From Lachnospiraceae bacterium UBA7026 (GTDB lineage Bacteria; Bacillota; Clostridia; Lachnospirales; Lachnospiraceae), in contig DLBH01000061.1 of NCBI GenBank assembly GCA_002494165.1, positions 1 through 55,120 of the forward strand: a stretch of DNA of 55,120 nt, given 5' to 3'. The first letter of the stretch is position 1. Every line of letters begins with the position of its first letter. Under the pieces are notes generated by a model that saw only the letters and a program-made list of their open reading frames with translations, searched no databases and was not told the origin of the DNA. This document shows positions 25,398 through 34,434 of this stretch, piece after piece. A program made the position numbers and the translations under genes.

Positions 25398-26636
25398 ATG
25401 ACCCATTCAGAATACAGATTTTCAAAGGACCAGCTTATAAGAGCAGTCCATTATGATAAAAAAGACAGACCCTCCCCCTCTTCCCCGGACTCCTTTGGTC
25501 CTGAGACAGCCCGCAAAGTAAGAAATTTCCACCAAAGCTTTCCCGGCTACCGGCCAACTCCCTTGGTCAGCCTGGATGGCCTGGCAGGAGAGCTGGGAAT
25601 CAGGTCCCTCCATGTAAAGGATGAGAGCTTCCGTTTCGGCCTCAATGCCTTCAAGGTCCTTGGGGGCAGCTATGGAATCGGAACCTATATCGCCAGGAAG
25701 CTGGGACTGGATATTTCTGACCTTCCCTATGAGGCCATGTTGAGCCGGGAGGTCAGGAAGAAGCTTGGTCCCGTCACCTTTATCACGGCAACAGACGGAA
25801 ACCATGGCCGGGGCATCGCCTGGACCGCCAGCCAGCTGGGACAGAAATGTGTGGTCTATATGCCCAAGGGCAGTGCCCGGGAACGCCTTGAAAACATCCG
25901 GTCCCTGGGGGCAGAGGCCTCTGTCACAGAAGTCAATTACGATGCCACAGTCCGCCTGGCCCGGGAGCATGCCAGGAAAAATGGCTGGGTCCTCGTCCAG
26001 GATACGGCCTGGGACGGTTATGAAGAGATTCCCGGCTGGATCATGGAGGGCTACACCACCATGGCCGCTGAAGCCAAGGACCAGCTGCAGGGCCAAAAGC
26101 CCAGCCACGTCTTCCTCCAGGCCGGTGTGGGAACCATGGCCGGAGCCGTCTGCGCTTATTTCGCCTCCCTCTATGGCAGAGAAGACAGGCCGGTCATCAG
26201 CATCATAGAGCCGGACCAGGCTGACTGCCTCTATAAGACAGCCGGGGCCGGCGACGGCCGGACCCACGCCGTCACAGGAGACATGAAGTCCATCATGGCC
26301 GGTCTTTGCTGTGGGGAGCCCTGCTCCCTGGCCTGGAAAGTCCTTAAGGACCATGCAGACCATTTCATCTCCATGCCGGACTGTATCGCCGCAGAGGGCA
26401 TGAGAATCCTTGGCAGCCCCCTGCCGGGGGACCGGAGGATCATTTCCGGGGAGAGCGGTGCCTCCACACTGGGCCTGGTGGCGGAAGTCCTCCGTAACCC
26501 GGACCTCAGGCAGCTGAAGGAGGACCTGGGTCTTGACCAGGATTCCCGGATTCTCTGTTTTTCCACAGAAGGTGCCACAGACCGGGAAAACTATAAAAGA
26601 ATCGTCTGGGACGGAGCTTATTCTCTGGGAAGATAA
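25398..26636 (+). CDS. dpaL: Diaminopropionate ammonia-lyase
   Basis: A PLP enzyme of 412 residues that splits 2,3-diaminopropionate to pyruvate and ammonia (DpaL/YgeX family). The PLP-binding Lys is Lys86 in FGLNAFKVLGGSYG, the phosphate loop GNHGRG follows (TATDGNHGRGIAW), and the C-terminal part has ESGASTLG. Length matches the family. AAAAAGGAGG precedes the ATG. It stands alone between a repeat array and a methyltransferase gene. In E. coli the gene sits in a purine and amino acid catabolic cluster; here no such partners are seen. Confidence 0.93.
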   Translation: MTHSEYRFSKDQLIRAVHYDKKDRPSPSSPDSFGPETARKVRNFHQSFPGYRPTPLVSLDGLAGELGIRSLHVKDESFRFGLNAFKVLGGSYGIGTYIARKLGLDISDLPYEAMLSREVRKKLGPVTFITATDGNHGRGIAWTASQLGQKCVVYMPKGSARERLENIRSLGAEASVTEVNYDATVRLAREHARKNGWVLVQDTAWDGYEEIPGWIMEGYTTMAAEAKDQLQGQKPSHVFLQAGVGTMAGAVCAYFASLYGREDRPVISIIEPDQADCLYKTAGAGDGRTHAVTGDMKSIMAGLCCGEPCSLAWKVLKDHADHFISMPDCIAAEGMRILGSPLPGDRRIISGESGASTLGLVAEVLRNPDLRQLKEDLGLDQDSRILCFSTEGATDRENYKRIVWDGAYSLGR

Positions 26637-26654
26637 TTTTATCATTAAGGGCCA

Positions 26655-26707
26655 TTGAAAATCTTTCCTTTTCATAGTATGATGCAGGTAGTTAGCTATT
26701 CCTAACT
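26655..26707 (+). promoter_or_regulatory. Promoter and inverted-repeat operator of the methyltransferase gene
   Basis: TTGAAA (26655-26660) and TATGAT (26678-26683) are spaced by 17 bases. AGTTAG-CTATTC-CTAACT (26690-26707) is a perfect inverted repeat over the expected transcription start, a position and shape that fit a MarR-type repressor. No repressor gene is adjacent. Confidence 0.55.
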
Positions 26708-26739
26708 ATATTGAAATACACGACAAGGAGGATATTTAT

Positions 26740-27519
26740 ATGGACCTGAAATTTGGTGATATTCAGGAAACAGCACTAATCACCTTGGCCATCCGGGCCA
26801 GCGAGACCTGCAGGCCCAATGCCAGAATTAAAGACAACAAGGCTAAGGAGATTATTGATACTCTTGGCGTGGACGTCAGCAAATATGATCCCTTTTTGTC
26901 CCACGAAGGTGTGGTGGCCAGGACCATCATGTTCCGGAACCAGCTTAAAGACCTGCTGGACCATTATCCTGATGCGGTCTGCATTAACCTGGGCTGCGGC
27001 TTTGACGATAAATTCTCCCAGGTGGATAACGGTCGTTTGCACTGGTACGACGTGGATCTTCCGGATCAGATTGCAGTCAGAAGAAAGGTATATGAAGACC
27101 GGGACCGTTGCATCATGCTTGACGGGGACGCCCTGAATGGAAACTGGACAAAAAATGTCATGAAAGCCGGTATGTATATCGTCATCATGGAAGGGGTCAT
27201 GGAATATTTCTCAAAAGACCAGGTAAAAACCTGCCTCAACATGCTTTGTGACAGCTTCCCCCAGGGCTATCTGCTGACCGAACTTCACTCACCATTCCTG
27301 GAAAAACACGGCCAGCACCACGATGCTGTTAAGCACACAAATGCCAGTTTCGGCTGGGGTACCAAAAGCGGCAAGGAGTATCTAGCACTGGAACCCAGAC
27401 TGCATTATCTTTCTGAGAAAAGCTACAATGAAGAGATGAAAAAATACAGCATCCGGGGTAAACTATTTGCCATCATCGGAAAGAACATCAACAACCGGCT
27501 GGCCCTGTTCTCATGGTAA
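26740..27519 (+). CDS. SAM-dependent methyltransferase, leucine carboxyl methyltransferase-like family
   Basis: A 259-residue methyltransferase with the SAM motif VCINLGCGFDDKF, acidic motif WYDVDLPDQI, and EGVMEYF, which fits the LCM/TcmP O-methyltransferase family. The N-terminus carries ETALITLAIRASETCRP. Such clostridial proteins are often near MarR regulators and may detoxify small molecules or act in secondary metabolism; the substrate is unknown. AAGGAGG lies before the ATG. The promoter carries a likely repressor site. Confidence 0.82.
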   Translation: MDLKFGDIQETALITLAIRASETCRPNARIKDNKAKEIIDTLGVDVSKYDPFLSHEGVVARTIMFRNQLKDLLDHYPDAVCINLGCGFDDKFSQVDNGRLHWYDVDLPDQIAVRRKVYEDRDRCIMLDGDALNGNWTKNVMKAGMYIVIMEGVMEYFSKDQVKTCLNMLCDSFPQGYLLTELHSPFLEKHGQHHDAVKHTNASFGWGTKSGKEYLALEPRLHYLSEKSYNEEMKKYSIRGKLFAIIGKNINNRLALFSW

Positions 27520-27569
27520 TAAATTTCCGGGCCTGTAGCATATGACCTGTTATGATAAGGCGCTCCTTT

Positions 27570-27592
27570 TGGGGCGTCTTTTTCTTGAGTAT
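27570..27592 (+). terminator. Terminator after the methyltransferase gene
   Basis: GGCGCTCC and GGGGCGTC pair around TTTT and are followed by TTTTTCTT, about 50 bases after the stop codon. Confidence 0.65.
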
Positions 27593-27757
27593 GGTAAAAC
27601 AGATGAAAGGACTGGCAAATCATGTTATAGTAAAAATATCGGTGACAACTGATCATCCTGGCCATGTTTATCTACGTTAACAGGCAAAAAAACCCCTGGT
27701 CACGGCAACCACCATACTACGTATTTCATATTCTATAAGTAACAAGGAATTAAGAAA

Positions 27758-28357
27758 ATGATCATAAGAACCGCTTCCGTGGAGGACGCAAAAGAATTAT
27801 TGGATATATACGCCTATTATGTGACAGACACGGCCATCACCTTTGAGTATGACCTGCCTTCTTTAGAAGAATTTACCCACCGTATCAGCCAGACCCTGAC
27901 CAGCTACCCCTACCTGGTGGCGGAAGACCAGGGAAGATTGCTGGGCTATGCCTATGCGGGCAGCTTCAAGGGCCGGGCAGCCTACGACTGGTGCGTGGAG
28001 ACCTCCATCTACGTAGCCAGAAAAGCCAGGGGAAGGGGAATCGGCAGTCTGCTTCTAAGCAGCCTGGAGTACCTGCTGACCCTCCAGGGCATCCTGAATG
28101 TCAACGCCTGTATATCCATTCCAAAAGAGGAGGAGGACCCCTACCTAACCCTGGGCAGTGTAAGTTTCCATGAAAACAAGGGCTACAAGCTTGTGGGCAC
28201 CTTTCATGACTGCGGCTACAAGTTTGGACGCTGGTACCATATGGTCTGGATGGAAAAGATGCTGGGTGACCATGTCTCACCCCAGACGCCGGTTATCCCT
28301 TTTCCAATTTTGGAAGAGTATTATCCTGACCTGCAAACAGGTGTGATAGTTCTGTGA
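27758..28357 (+). CDS. GNAT N-acetyltransferase, phosphinothricin acetyltransferase-like
   Basis: A 199-residue acetyltransferase beginning MIIRTASVEDAKELLDIYAYYV, with the acetyl-CoA loop RGRGIGSLLL and an ENKGYKLVGTFHDCGYKFGRWYHMVWMEK end. This is the pattern of the Pat/MnaT (YncA) group that acetylates amino acid analogues such as methionine sulfoximine. It stands alone between two terminator regions; no resistance genes are near. Start support is an AAGGAA-like sequence upstream, which is weak. Confidence 0.87.
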   Translation: MIIRTASVEDAKELLDIYAYYVTDTAITFEYDLPSLEEFTHRISQTLTSYPYLVAEDQGRLLGYAYAGSFKGRAAYDWCVETSIYVARKARGRGIGSLLLSSLEYLLTLQGILNVNACISIPKEEEDPYLTLGSVSFHENKGYKLVGTFHDCGYKFGRWYHMVWMEKMLGDHVSPQTPVIPFPILEEYYPDLQTGVIVL

Positions 28358-28513
28358 CATTTCCTGTGATATTCTTCATCCATAACATATAGCAAAACAA
28401 TAATAAGAAAAAGCAAACATAAAAATAAGCACCGGACCTGCAAAAACATCCGGTCACTAAATCCAGTCAATAATAGAAGATAGCAAGAATCCAGTATAAA
28501 GGAGGTCTTAATC

Positions 28514-29332
28514 ATGAAAAACAATTTATTGAAAGCCAGTATCTGTACATTCCTTATAGCCAGCCTTATGATCCTTACGGTCAGCGCAAAAGGCAGCAGC
28601 ACAGAGCTCCCTAAAGAATCCTCGACCGGAAAGACTGAGGCAGCGGTATCCACAGAGACAGATACCCAGACCCAGCCTCAATGGAAGGTGGAAACCGAAC
28701 TGGAGGAGGGTGTTTATACTATCAGAATCCTGTCCAACGGCAAAGACAAGACCGGCTATGGCTGGCAGAATTACACCGGAGATAAGGGCGACGCCACTTT
28801 TATAGAATTAATCACACAGACCGACGAGGAGAAAGGCTATGCTTACGCAGGCAGCTTCAAAGCTACGGACGACTGCAAGGACCAGGGCGACCTGGAAGAC
28901 ACCATCCGGCTGGTCCACACCGACGGAGTAGTAACGGATGAATATATGGAATTCACCTTAAGTATCAAGGATGGTAAGATCAGCGAAGCTGTCGGCGGCT
29001 CCAATTGCATGCCCACCAGTGACGATGAGTTCTCTTCCGTCCTTTGCGGAACCTGGAAGGAAAAGGACAAGGGTGCCATAAGTCTGGAGATCAGCCAGAA
29101 TCCTGAAGAAGGCTTTGACTGCATCCTGACCGGTGACAAGGATGCCGCCGCAACTACCCCCTATACCTTTACAGCCAGACACGACTGTATCCAGGAGGCT
29201 TTCCTCTACGACGAAGGCAAATGCCTATTCGCCCTGGACGCCTCGGCAGACGATCCGGAGGAAATCATCCTCTACCTACACGACAACAGCCACACTGGCG
29301 GATCGGACCTGACCTTTGTGAAAGCGGATTAG
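28514..29332 (+). CDS. Exported protein of unknown function
   Basis: A 272-residue protein with a clear signal peptide (MKNNLLKAS..., hydrophobic core to about residue 24, cleavage near VSAKG), then a Ser/Thr-rich linker (about 30-55) and two beta-rich regions. I do not recognise the family. It has a strong AAAGGAGG ribosome site and ends before a strong terminator, so it is probably expressed on its own. The downstream exported protein gene is separate. Confidence 0.65.
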   Translation: MKNNLLKASICTFLIASLMILTVSAKGSSTELPKESSTGKTEAAVSTETDTQTQPQWKVETELEEGVYTIRILSNGKDKTGYGWQNYTGDKGDATFIELITQTDEEKGYAYAGSFKATDDCKDQGDLEDTIRLVHTDGVVTDEYMEFTLSIKDGKISEAVGGSNCMPTSDDEFSSVLCGTWKEKDKGAISLEISQNPEEGFDCILTGDKDAAATTPYTFTARHDCIQEAFLYDEGKCLFALDASADDPEEIILYLHDNSHTGGSDLTFVKAD

Positions 29333-29425
29333 TCATCGGAACCATGCCGGAAAAGCAGGATCAGACCTCTGCCGGCGAGCCCCTTTCATAAACCTTTGCA
29401 AAAATCAATATTTGCTCCTGATTTT

Positions 29426-29459
29426 GCGCCTTACTTCTCCGGAAGTGGGCGCTTTTTTT
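29426..29459 (+). terminator. Strong intrinsic terminator
   Basis: GCGCC..ACTTC and GAAGT.GGGCGC form a stem around TCCG, followed by seven T's. Confidence 0.85.
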
Positions 29460-29617
29460 ATCCATAAAAACTATTGATTATATTTTCACTTTTGTTTCTT
29501 TTCATAGAATAAGAATCATTTCCATGATAAAATAATAAATAGTTTTTTAGTTACCCGGGTAAAACCAATACTTAGAAGCCTGATCCCGGCTTATCACATA
29601 TGGAAGGAGAAAAAATC

Positions 29618-30112
29618 ATGTCCAGAAAATTAAGTATTGCCACCCTGATCCTTGCGATCCTCGCCATAGCACTCTCAATATTTACCCTCTTATCCGGTAA
29701 GAATACAGTAGATCCAGAATCAGGGAAACAAACTGCCAAAGTAACCGAAACCACAACAGCCAAAGAGGCCATGGACACAGTCGGGGAAGAAGAAGGAGAT
29801 ATCCAGTATGTGCTATACCTGGGACTGAGCAGACCTGACGATGGTTCCATGCTTACCTTTGAAGAAGGAAAAGAAAAACTCCAGCCCATTCTGGTCAAAC
29901 ATTTTTCAGGTTTTACCATCCAGACTGCTTACGGTGGATGGCGGGATGACCAGGGAGTGTATTGTGAGGAAAATACCCTTGTAATCTATCTGAGTGATAC
30001 CAATATAGAAAAGGTCAGGGAAGCGGCTGACGACATGATCAAAGAATTTGGCCAGTCCTCGATCCTGATCCAGGCTAACAAAACCAACACAGAATTCTAC
30101 ACCGGCAAATAA
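29618..30112 (+). CDS. Membrane-anchored or exported DUF3574-like protein
   Basis: A 164-residue protein with an N-terminal hydrophobic helix (ATLILAILAIALSIFTLL) that serves as a signal or anchor, a short linker, and a domain with DIQYVLYLGLSR, TIQTAYGGWRD and ENTLVIYLSD, which fits the DUF3574 pattern. Function unknown. The start at 29618 is preferred over the ATG at 29600 because AAGGAG lies between them. A strong terminator follows about 30 bases after the stop. Confidence 0.7.
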   Translation: MSRKLSIATLILAILAIALSIFTLLSGKNTVDPESGKQTAKVTETTTAKEAMDTVGEEEGDIQYVLYLGLSRPDDGSMLTFEEGKEKLQPILVKHFSGFTIQTAYGGWRDDQGVYCEENTLVIYLSDTNIEKVREAADDMIKEFGQSSILIQANKTNTEFYTGK

Positions 30113-30144
30113 GACATAACCTGCTTTAATATTATTTTTTAAAT

Positions 30145-30169
30145 CCCCTTTATAAAGGGGGTTTTTTTT
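30145..30169 (+). terminator. Intrinsic terminator
   Basis: CCCCTTTATAAAGGGG is a perfect hairpin followed by GTTTTTTT. Confidence 0.85.
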
Positions 30170-30276
30170 AGGAAGCTAATACTAAAGGCAGAAGATTAAG
30201 GTTTTCAGAAGCTGGTCATAAGCAGTTCAGAGACCCTCATCCTTTTTTACATTAAATGTCTGTCAGGACCGACACC

Positions 30277-30375
30277 TGAACAAACATTCGAAATAGTTTT
30301 CCAAATGCTGTTGACAAAAGAACTCCTGTTCGATATAATACAGGCGCGAACACAAGTTCGGCGAACATAAGTTTG
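30277..30375 (+). promoter_or_regulatory. LexA-controlled promoter with multiple SOS boxes
   Basis: TTGACA (30311-30316) and TATAAT (30334-30339) with a 17-base spacer form a near-ideal promoter. A perfect Firmicutes SOS box CGAACACAAGTTCG lies at 30347-30360; AGAACTCCTGTTCG (30319-30332) fills the spacer; CGAACATAAGTTTG is at 30362-30375; a weaker GAACAAACATTCG lies at 30278-30290. LexA bound to these would cover the promoter and the start site. Confidence 0.9.
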
Positions 30376-30391
30376 AAAGGAGATTGGATAT

Positions 30392-31045
30392 ATGAGCAGT
30401 GCTACAGCATCTGGTTACAGAAGAAGTGTTTTATTAGGAAGATATGCCCAGGAAGATATGTACAGAAGATTCAAGGCTGACCGGAACAGAGATCAGGCAT
30501 TATGCATCATGAATTTCCGTTCCTTCAGCATGTTTGACCAGGCCCCGGACATGTCCGGGCCGGAAAGATCTGCGGGTCCCAGGACCAGCCAGCCCACAAA
30601 CCGCAGGGCTCTGACGGCTATGAACAAGGAAAGCCATAAAAGCAGCACAAAGCACACAAAGAAGGTTCCTGCAAGGACTTCAGCCGCTAATTGCAGCCGG
30701 AGAACCAACAGCCGGACTATGATTTCGGCCGGCAAGGTCAGTATTCTGGTTTTCCTCCTTCTTATGCTTTTTACCTGCAGCTTTGTATTCAAGGCCTTTA
30801 TGATGTCCGGCACAGATGTCCATGCAGGGATTCCCTTATCCGACATCAAGTATAAGGTGGTCGAGATCAACTATGGGGACACTCTCTGGTCTATTGCCAG
30901 AGATAACATGAATCCTGGATATGACAGCATTAATGCCTACATCTCGGATATCATGGACTGCAACCAGATGACCTCGGACCGTCTGACTACAGGCGGCTAC
31001 CTCATGATTCCTTATTACGAATACGCTGACGGGGATACTTTATAG
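30392..31045 (+). CDS. SOS-induced LysM protein, YneA-like cell division inhibitor
   Basis: A 217-residue protein with a basic, disordered N-terminus (~1-115), one membrane helix (about 115-137) and a C-terminal LysM-type domain (YKVVEINYGDTLWSIARDN...). This layout fits YneA-type SOS cell-division suppressors (membrane helix plus LysM), although the N-terminal extension is longer than that of B. subtilis YneA. The promoter has three to four LexA boxes, which supports the assignment. AAAGGAG precedes the ATG. It is followed by a terminator and the convergent recombinase gene; lexA itself is not in the window. Confidence 0.8.
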   Translation: MSSATASGYRRSVLLGRYAQEDMYRRFKADRNRDQALCIMNFRSFSMFDQAPDMSGPERSAGPRTSQPTNRRALTAMNKESHKSSTKHTKKVPARTSAANCSRRTNSRTMISAGKVSILVFLLLMLFTCSFVFKAFMMSGTDVHAGIPLSDIKYKVVEINYGDTLWSIARDNMNPGYDSINAYISDIMDCNQMTSDRLTTGGYLMIPYYEYADGDTL

Positions 31046-31165
31046 ATTATTAGATAAATTTACACAGCTACAGATATACGGGGATTTCAGAAGCAGACAC
31101 GAATAAGTAGTAGTAAGGCGTGTAAAAGGCACTGAATGATACGTTTGATGTAATATAGATGGAAG

Positions 31166-31234
31166 ACAGGAGATTTGCTTTCGGGTTGTTCCGGCTATGC
31201 CGGTGCAGCCGCAGGGACAGTCTCCTGTTTTCTT
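31166..31234 (+). terminator. Structured terminator after the SOS gene
   Basis: ACAGGAGA and TCTCCTGT pair across a loop that itself contains a CCGGC-TATG-CCGG stem; TTTTCTT follows. The long loop makes this less certain. Confidence 0.45.
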
Positions 31235-31265
31235 AGATAAAGATTCCTGAAAAAGCCCAGAAAAG

Positions 31266-31300
31266 GAAATACACCCATCTGCCATAGACGGGTGTATTTC
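31266..31300. terminator. Bidirectional terminator
   Basis: GAAATACACCC and GGGTGTATTTC form an 11-base stem between two convergent genes and carry A/T-runs on both sides. Confidence 0.75.
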
Positions 31301-31307
31301 ACTAGTG

Positions 31308-32369
31308 CTAGTCTGCAGTTTTTTCTCTCAATTGTACCTTACCGGCTGCCATCCGGCGACGTTCATCCTCCATGGCCGCATAATGCTTCCTGGTGGTGTT
31401 AACATCCCGGTGGCCCAGCACATCAGCTACAAGATAGATATCCCCGGTTTCCCGGTAAAGCTGTGTGCCGTAAGTACTTCTGAGCTTGTGGGGGGTAATC
31501 TTTTTCAATGATACCACGGTTTGTGAGTACTTCTTGACCAGGTTCTCCACGGCTCTTACACTGAGCCGGCTTTTCTGCATGGAGAGAAAGAGGGCATTCT
31601 CATGGCCTTCTTTAGCGATGATCCGCTTTCTTTCCTCCAGATAATCAAGAAGGGCCTCAGCCACCTCGTCACCGAAATAAAGGATCACCTCGGCGCCACC
31701 TTTGCGGTGGACCTTCATCCCGTTGGTCTCAAAGTCCAGGTCAGTGATATCAAGGCCAACACACTCCGAGACACGGATACCCGTGCCGAGAAGCAGAGTC
31801 AGAAGCGCGAGGTCCCTGACCCTGGTTTTATTATGATATCTTTTCTGGGCTTTGGTGAGTTTGTCTCCCTGTTCGACAGCGTCCAGCAGTTTAGCGATTT
31901 CATCCGGCTCCAATCGGATGATAGCACGTTCATGCTTTTTTGGGAGCTCCAGGAGACTTGCGGTGTTGTTCCGGATCATCTGTTTGCGGTAGAAAAAACG
32001 GTAAAATGTGCGGATACTCGCAGTTTTACGCATCCTGCCGCGCTCATCATTTGTGTGGATCCTGTTCTCAGAATCCTCATAAAGTCTGAGATAATCCAGA
32101 TACTCCTCAAGCTGTGACAGGGTAATCTTGTCCAAAACAGCAACCGGCCAGGATTTGACGGGACCTTCTTCCAATTCCGGATATTCTTCTTCCAGAAAGC
32201 GGAAGAAGACTCGGAGATCATAGCCGTAAGCGATTCTGGTACGGGAAGAGGTTGTCGGTTCTATGCCGCGGAAGAACTCTCTGCAGAATCCCGGAAGATC
32301 TCTGCATAGTCGACGAAGCCGCTTCTCATTATCAATATTTACCTTGTCATTATAGGTTGACTGTTGCAA
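31308..32369 (-). CDS. Tyrosine recombinase, XerS-like
   Basis: A 353-residue tyrosine recombinase. Catalytic residues are visible: Arg199 (GTGIRVSE), Lys223 (RKGG), His294-Arg297 (HKLRSTYG), His320 (LGHRD) and Tyr330 (KHYAAM). The N-terminal core-binding domain has the insert-rich form of the ~356-residue XerS group of Firmicutes, which resolves chromosome dimers at a dif-like site, rather than the ~300-residue XerC/D form. No integrase neighbours, attachment-site repeats or phage genes are seen, so a housekeeping role is more likely than a mobile element. I could not find a dif-like site nearby. AAAGGAGGCAG precedes the ATG. Confidence 0.8.
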   Translation of the reverse strand: MQQSTYNDKVNIDNEKRLRRLCRDLPGFCREFFRGIEPTTSSRTRIAYGYDLRVFFRFLEEEYPELEEGPVKSWPVAVLDKITLSQLEEYLDYLRLYEDSENRIHTNDERGRMRKTASIRTFYRFFYRKQMIRNNTASLLELPKKHERAIIRLEPDEIAKLLDAVEQGDKLTKAQKRYHNKTRVRDLALLTLLLGTGIRVSECVGLDITDLDFETNGMKVHRKGGAEVILYFGDEVAEALLDYLEERKRIIAKEGHENALFLSMQKSRLSVRAVENLVKKYSQTVVSLKKITPHKLRSTYGTQLYRETGDIYLVADVLGHRDVNTTRKHYAAMEDERRRMAAGKVQLREKTAD

Positions 32370-32578
32370 GTAACTGCCTCCTTTTTGGATATAAAGTTAA
32401 TCCCTACACAGGCTGGACATAATTTCTCAGTAATATGATAGCACGAAAAACTTACCGGTTCAAGAAAATATTCAGATTTTATTTAGTATTTAAGCAAATA
32501 ACATATATATTTTGTAGTTCCCAAGCTATTTTTTACAGGTTTGACTATTGTAAAAACCAATGATAAGATAATGGAATC

Positions 32579-34282
32579 ATGAGACTAATACTACATAATA
32601 TTTTAAAAATCTTAATACTGACCGTTCTAATCTTGTGTTCCTATTCTTATATAGAGAGCCATGGTCTGGTCCAGCACCTGCAAAAATGGGTGGAGGACAC
32701 TGCCACAGAATACCTGACTCCGGAAGACCAGAAAAACAAAACCGGGTCCCTGGAAGCCCTTGTCAGAGCACTGGAAAGCAGGAGTCCCGGAGTCCTCAGG
32801 GTTCAGGCAGCGGAAACTGACCCTGTTGCGGCAGAAGGGACAACCCAGGCAGCTTCCCTCCAGAATACGGCACAGGCAGCAGTCCAGGTTTCCACAGAAG
32901 CCTCAAATCAGGATTCCCAGGCTGTTACAGAAGCAGCGGCCACCTCAGGTCAGGATTCCCAGACAGCCACAGAAACACCGGCCACTTCAAGTCAGGATTC
33001 CCAGGCTGTTACAGAAGCACCAGCTGCTTCAGGCCCAGCTGAATCCCGGAAGGAGGCAAATGATTCAGCTGCCAGACTCGGCTACCGGGCTGTATGGCTG
33101 TCCTATATAGAATTTATGGAGTATCTTGAGTCTGTGGAAGAGAATACGGAAGAGAATTTCAGGGCTTTCTACAACAGGGTCGCGGACAAAGCTCTAGAAG
33201 CAGGTATGACCACCATAATCGTCCAGGTCAGACCCTTTGGCGACGCCCTTTATCCCTCCAAATATTTCCCCTGGGCCTCCTGTATATCCGGCCGGCAAGG
33301 CAGAGATCCCGGTTATGACCCCTTGAAGATCATGGTGGAGATCAGCCACAAAAAAGGTCTGGCCATCGAAGCCTGGATTAATCCATACCGGATTTTATCC
33401 ACCACAGATACTTCCATACTTTCCTGGAAAAACCTTGCCTTGGGCTGGATGAAATCCAAGGATAAAAAGATCCGGGACCGGGTCCTCACATATGATGGAG
33501 CCTTTTATTATAATCCGGCCAAGCCCATTGTCAGGAAACTAATTGTCCTGGGTATATGTGAAATAATTAACAATTATCAGGTAGACGGAATCCACATGGA
33601 TGATTATTTTTATCCTGATTTCGACCCGGAAACCGTAACAAAGACCTTTGATTATAAGGACTATAAGACTTATTGCCGTTATGCTTCAGCCCCTTACCGG
33701 ATCTACCCAAGCGGTATGGACAGTATTTTTGAATGGCGTAGAAATAATGTCAGCAAACTGGTTTCAGATATCTATAAGGCTGTAAAGGCCACCAATCCCA
33801 ACCTTAGCTTCGGGGTCAGTCCCAGCGGCAATCTGGAGGACCTTAGAAGCAATTACCAGTATTATGTAGACATCGACCACTGGGTCACTGAACCGGGCTA
33901 TGTAGATTACCTGATGCCACAGCTATACTGGAGTTACTTTGATCCTTACGCGCCATATAAAGATCTGCTGAACCAGTGGGTCAGCCTGATGAAAGATTCC
34001 CAGGTTAAGCTCTATATAGGTTTGCCTTTATACCGGATGGCTTCCACAGATATACCAGGTCTCGAAGGCTTTGAATTCCAGCAGGCAGTTTTAATGAAGT
34101 ACATGTTCGATGATATCAGAAAGAATGAGACCGTAAAGGGCATCGCTTTATTCAGCTATGAGTATCTGGACATGGACAGCAGATGGTATGATTTTGAATC
34201 CACTGGATATACTGAAGAACAGAAAAAGATTTTAAGGGAAGTTTTCCAGATTATAAAAAATATGGACTGGAATGCCGGGTAA
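32579..34282 (+). CDS. Secreted or membrane-anchored GHL10-family glycosyl hydrolase-like protein
   Basis: A 567-residue protein with an N-terminal hydrophobic helix (about residues 3-22), a Gln/Ala/Thr/Ser-rich linker (about 75-165), and a catalytic-type domain (about 170-560) that begins YRAVWLSYIEF and has IVQVRPFGDALYPS, GIHMDDYFYP and DYLMPQLYWS. This is the GHL10 (DUF187) pattern, related to glycoside hydrolases and often acting on cell wall or polysaccharide. The linker contains a 14-residue unit repeated about three times (QDSQAVTEA...). No Shine-Dalgarno sequence is strong at this start. Confidence 0.88.
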   Translation: MRLILHNILKILILTVLILCSYSYIESHGLVQHLQKWVEDTATEYLTPEDQKNKTGSLEALVRALESRSPGVLRVQAAETDPVAAEGTTQAASLQNTAQAAVQVSTEASNQDSQAVTEAAATSGQDSQTATETPATSSQDSQAVTEAPAASGPAESRKEANDSAARLGYRAVWLSYIEFMEYLESVEENTEENFRAFYNRVADKALEAGMTTIIVQVRPFGDALYPSKYFPWASCISGRQGRDPGYDPLKIMVEISHKKGLAIEAWINPYRILSTTDTSILSWKNLALGWMKSKDKKIRDRVLTYDGAFYYNPAKPIVRKLIVLGICEIINNYQVDGIHMDDYFYPDFDPETVTKTFDYKDYKTYCRYASAPYRIYPSGMDSIFEWRRNNVSKLVSDIYKAVKATNPNLSFGVSPSGNLEDLRSNYQYYVDIDHWVTEPGYVDYLMPQLYWSYFDPYAPYKDLLNQWVSLMKDSQVKLYIGLPLYRMASTDIPGLEGFEFQQAVLMKYMFDDIRKNETVKGIALFSYEYLDMDSRWYDFESTGYTEEQKKILREVFQIIKNMDWNAG

Positions 34283-34312
34283 TCCGGCAGCCAGTCCTCT
34301 TCTCTTATTTTA
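34264..34312 (+). terminator. Terminator overlapping the GHL10 gene end
   Basis: GGACTGG.ATGCCGG and CCGGCA.CCAGTCC form a long stem that includes the last codons, followed by TCTTCTCTTATTTT. Confidence 0.75.
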
Positions 34313-34434
34313 GGCCATACTCTGCGTTAAAGTTTGGTTTTGCGAATAGTTATCTGTATTTATGCACATATCTCCCCCTCTTTATTTGTGAGAAATGCAC
34401 AATTTCTTGTCCATGCGACCAAAAGTCGGGTCAA

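Noticed and set aside
31308..32369. Recombinase as evidence of a prophage or integrative element
   Set aside because: No phage, conjugation or attachment-site features were seen on either side; the length and form resemble the housekeeping XerS group.
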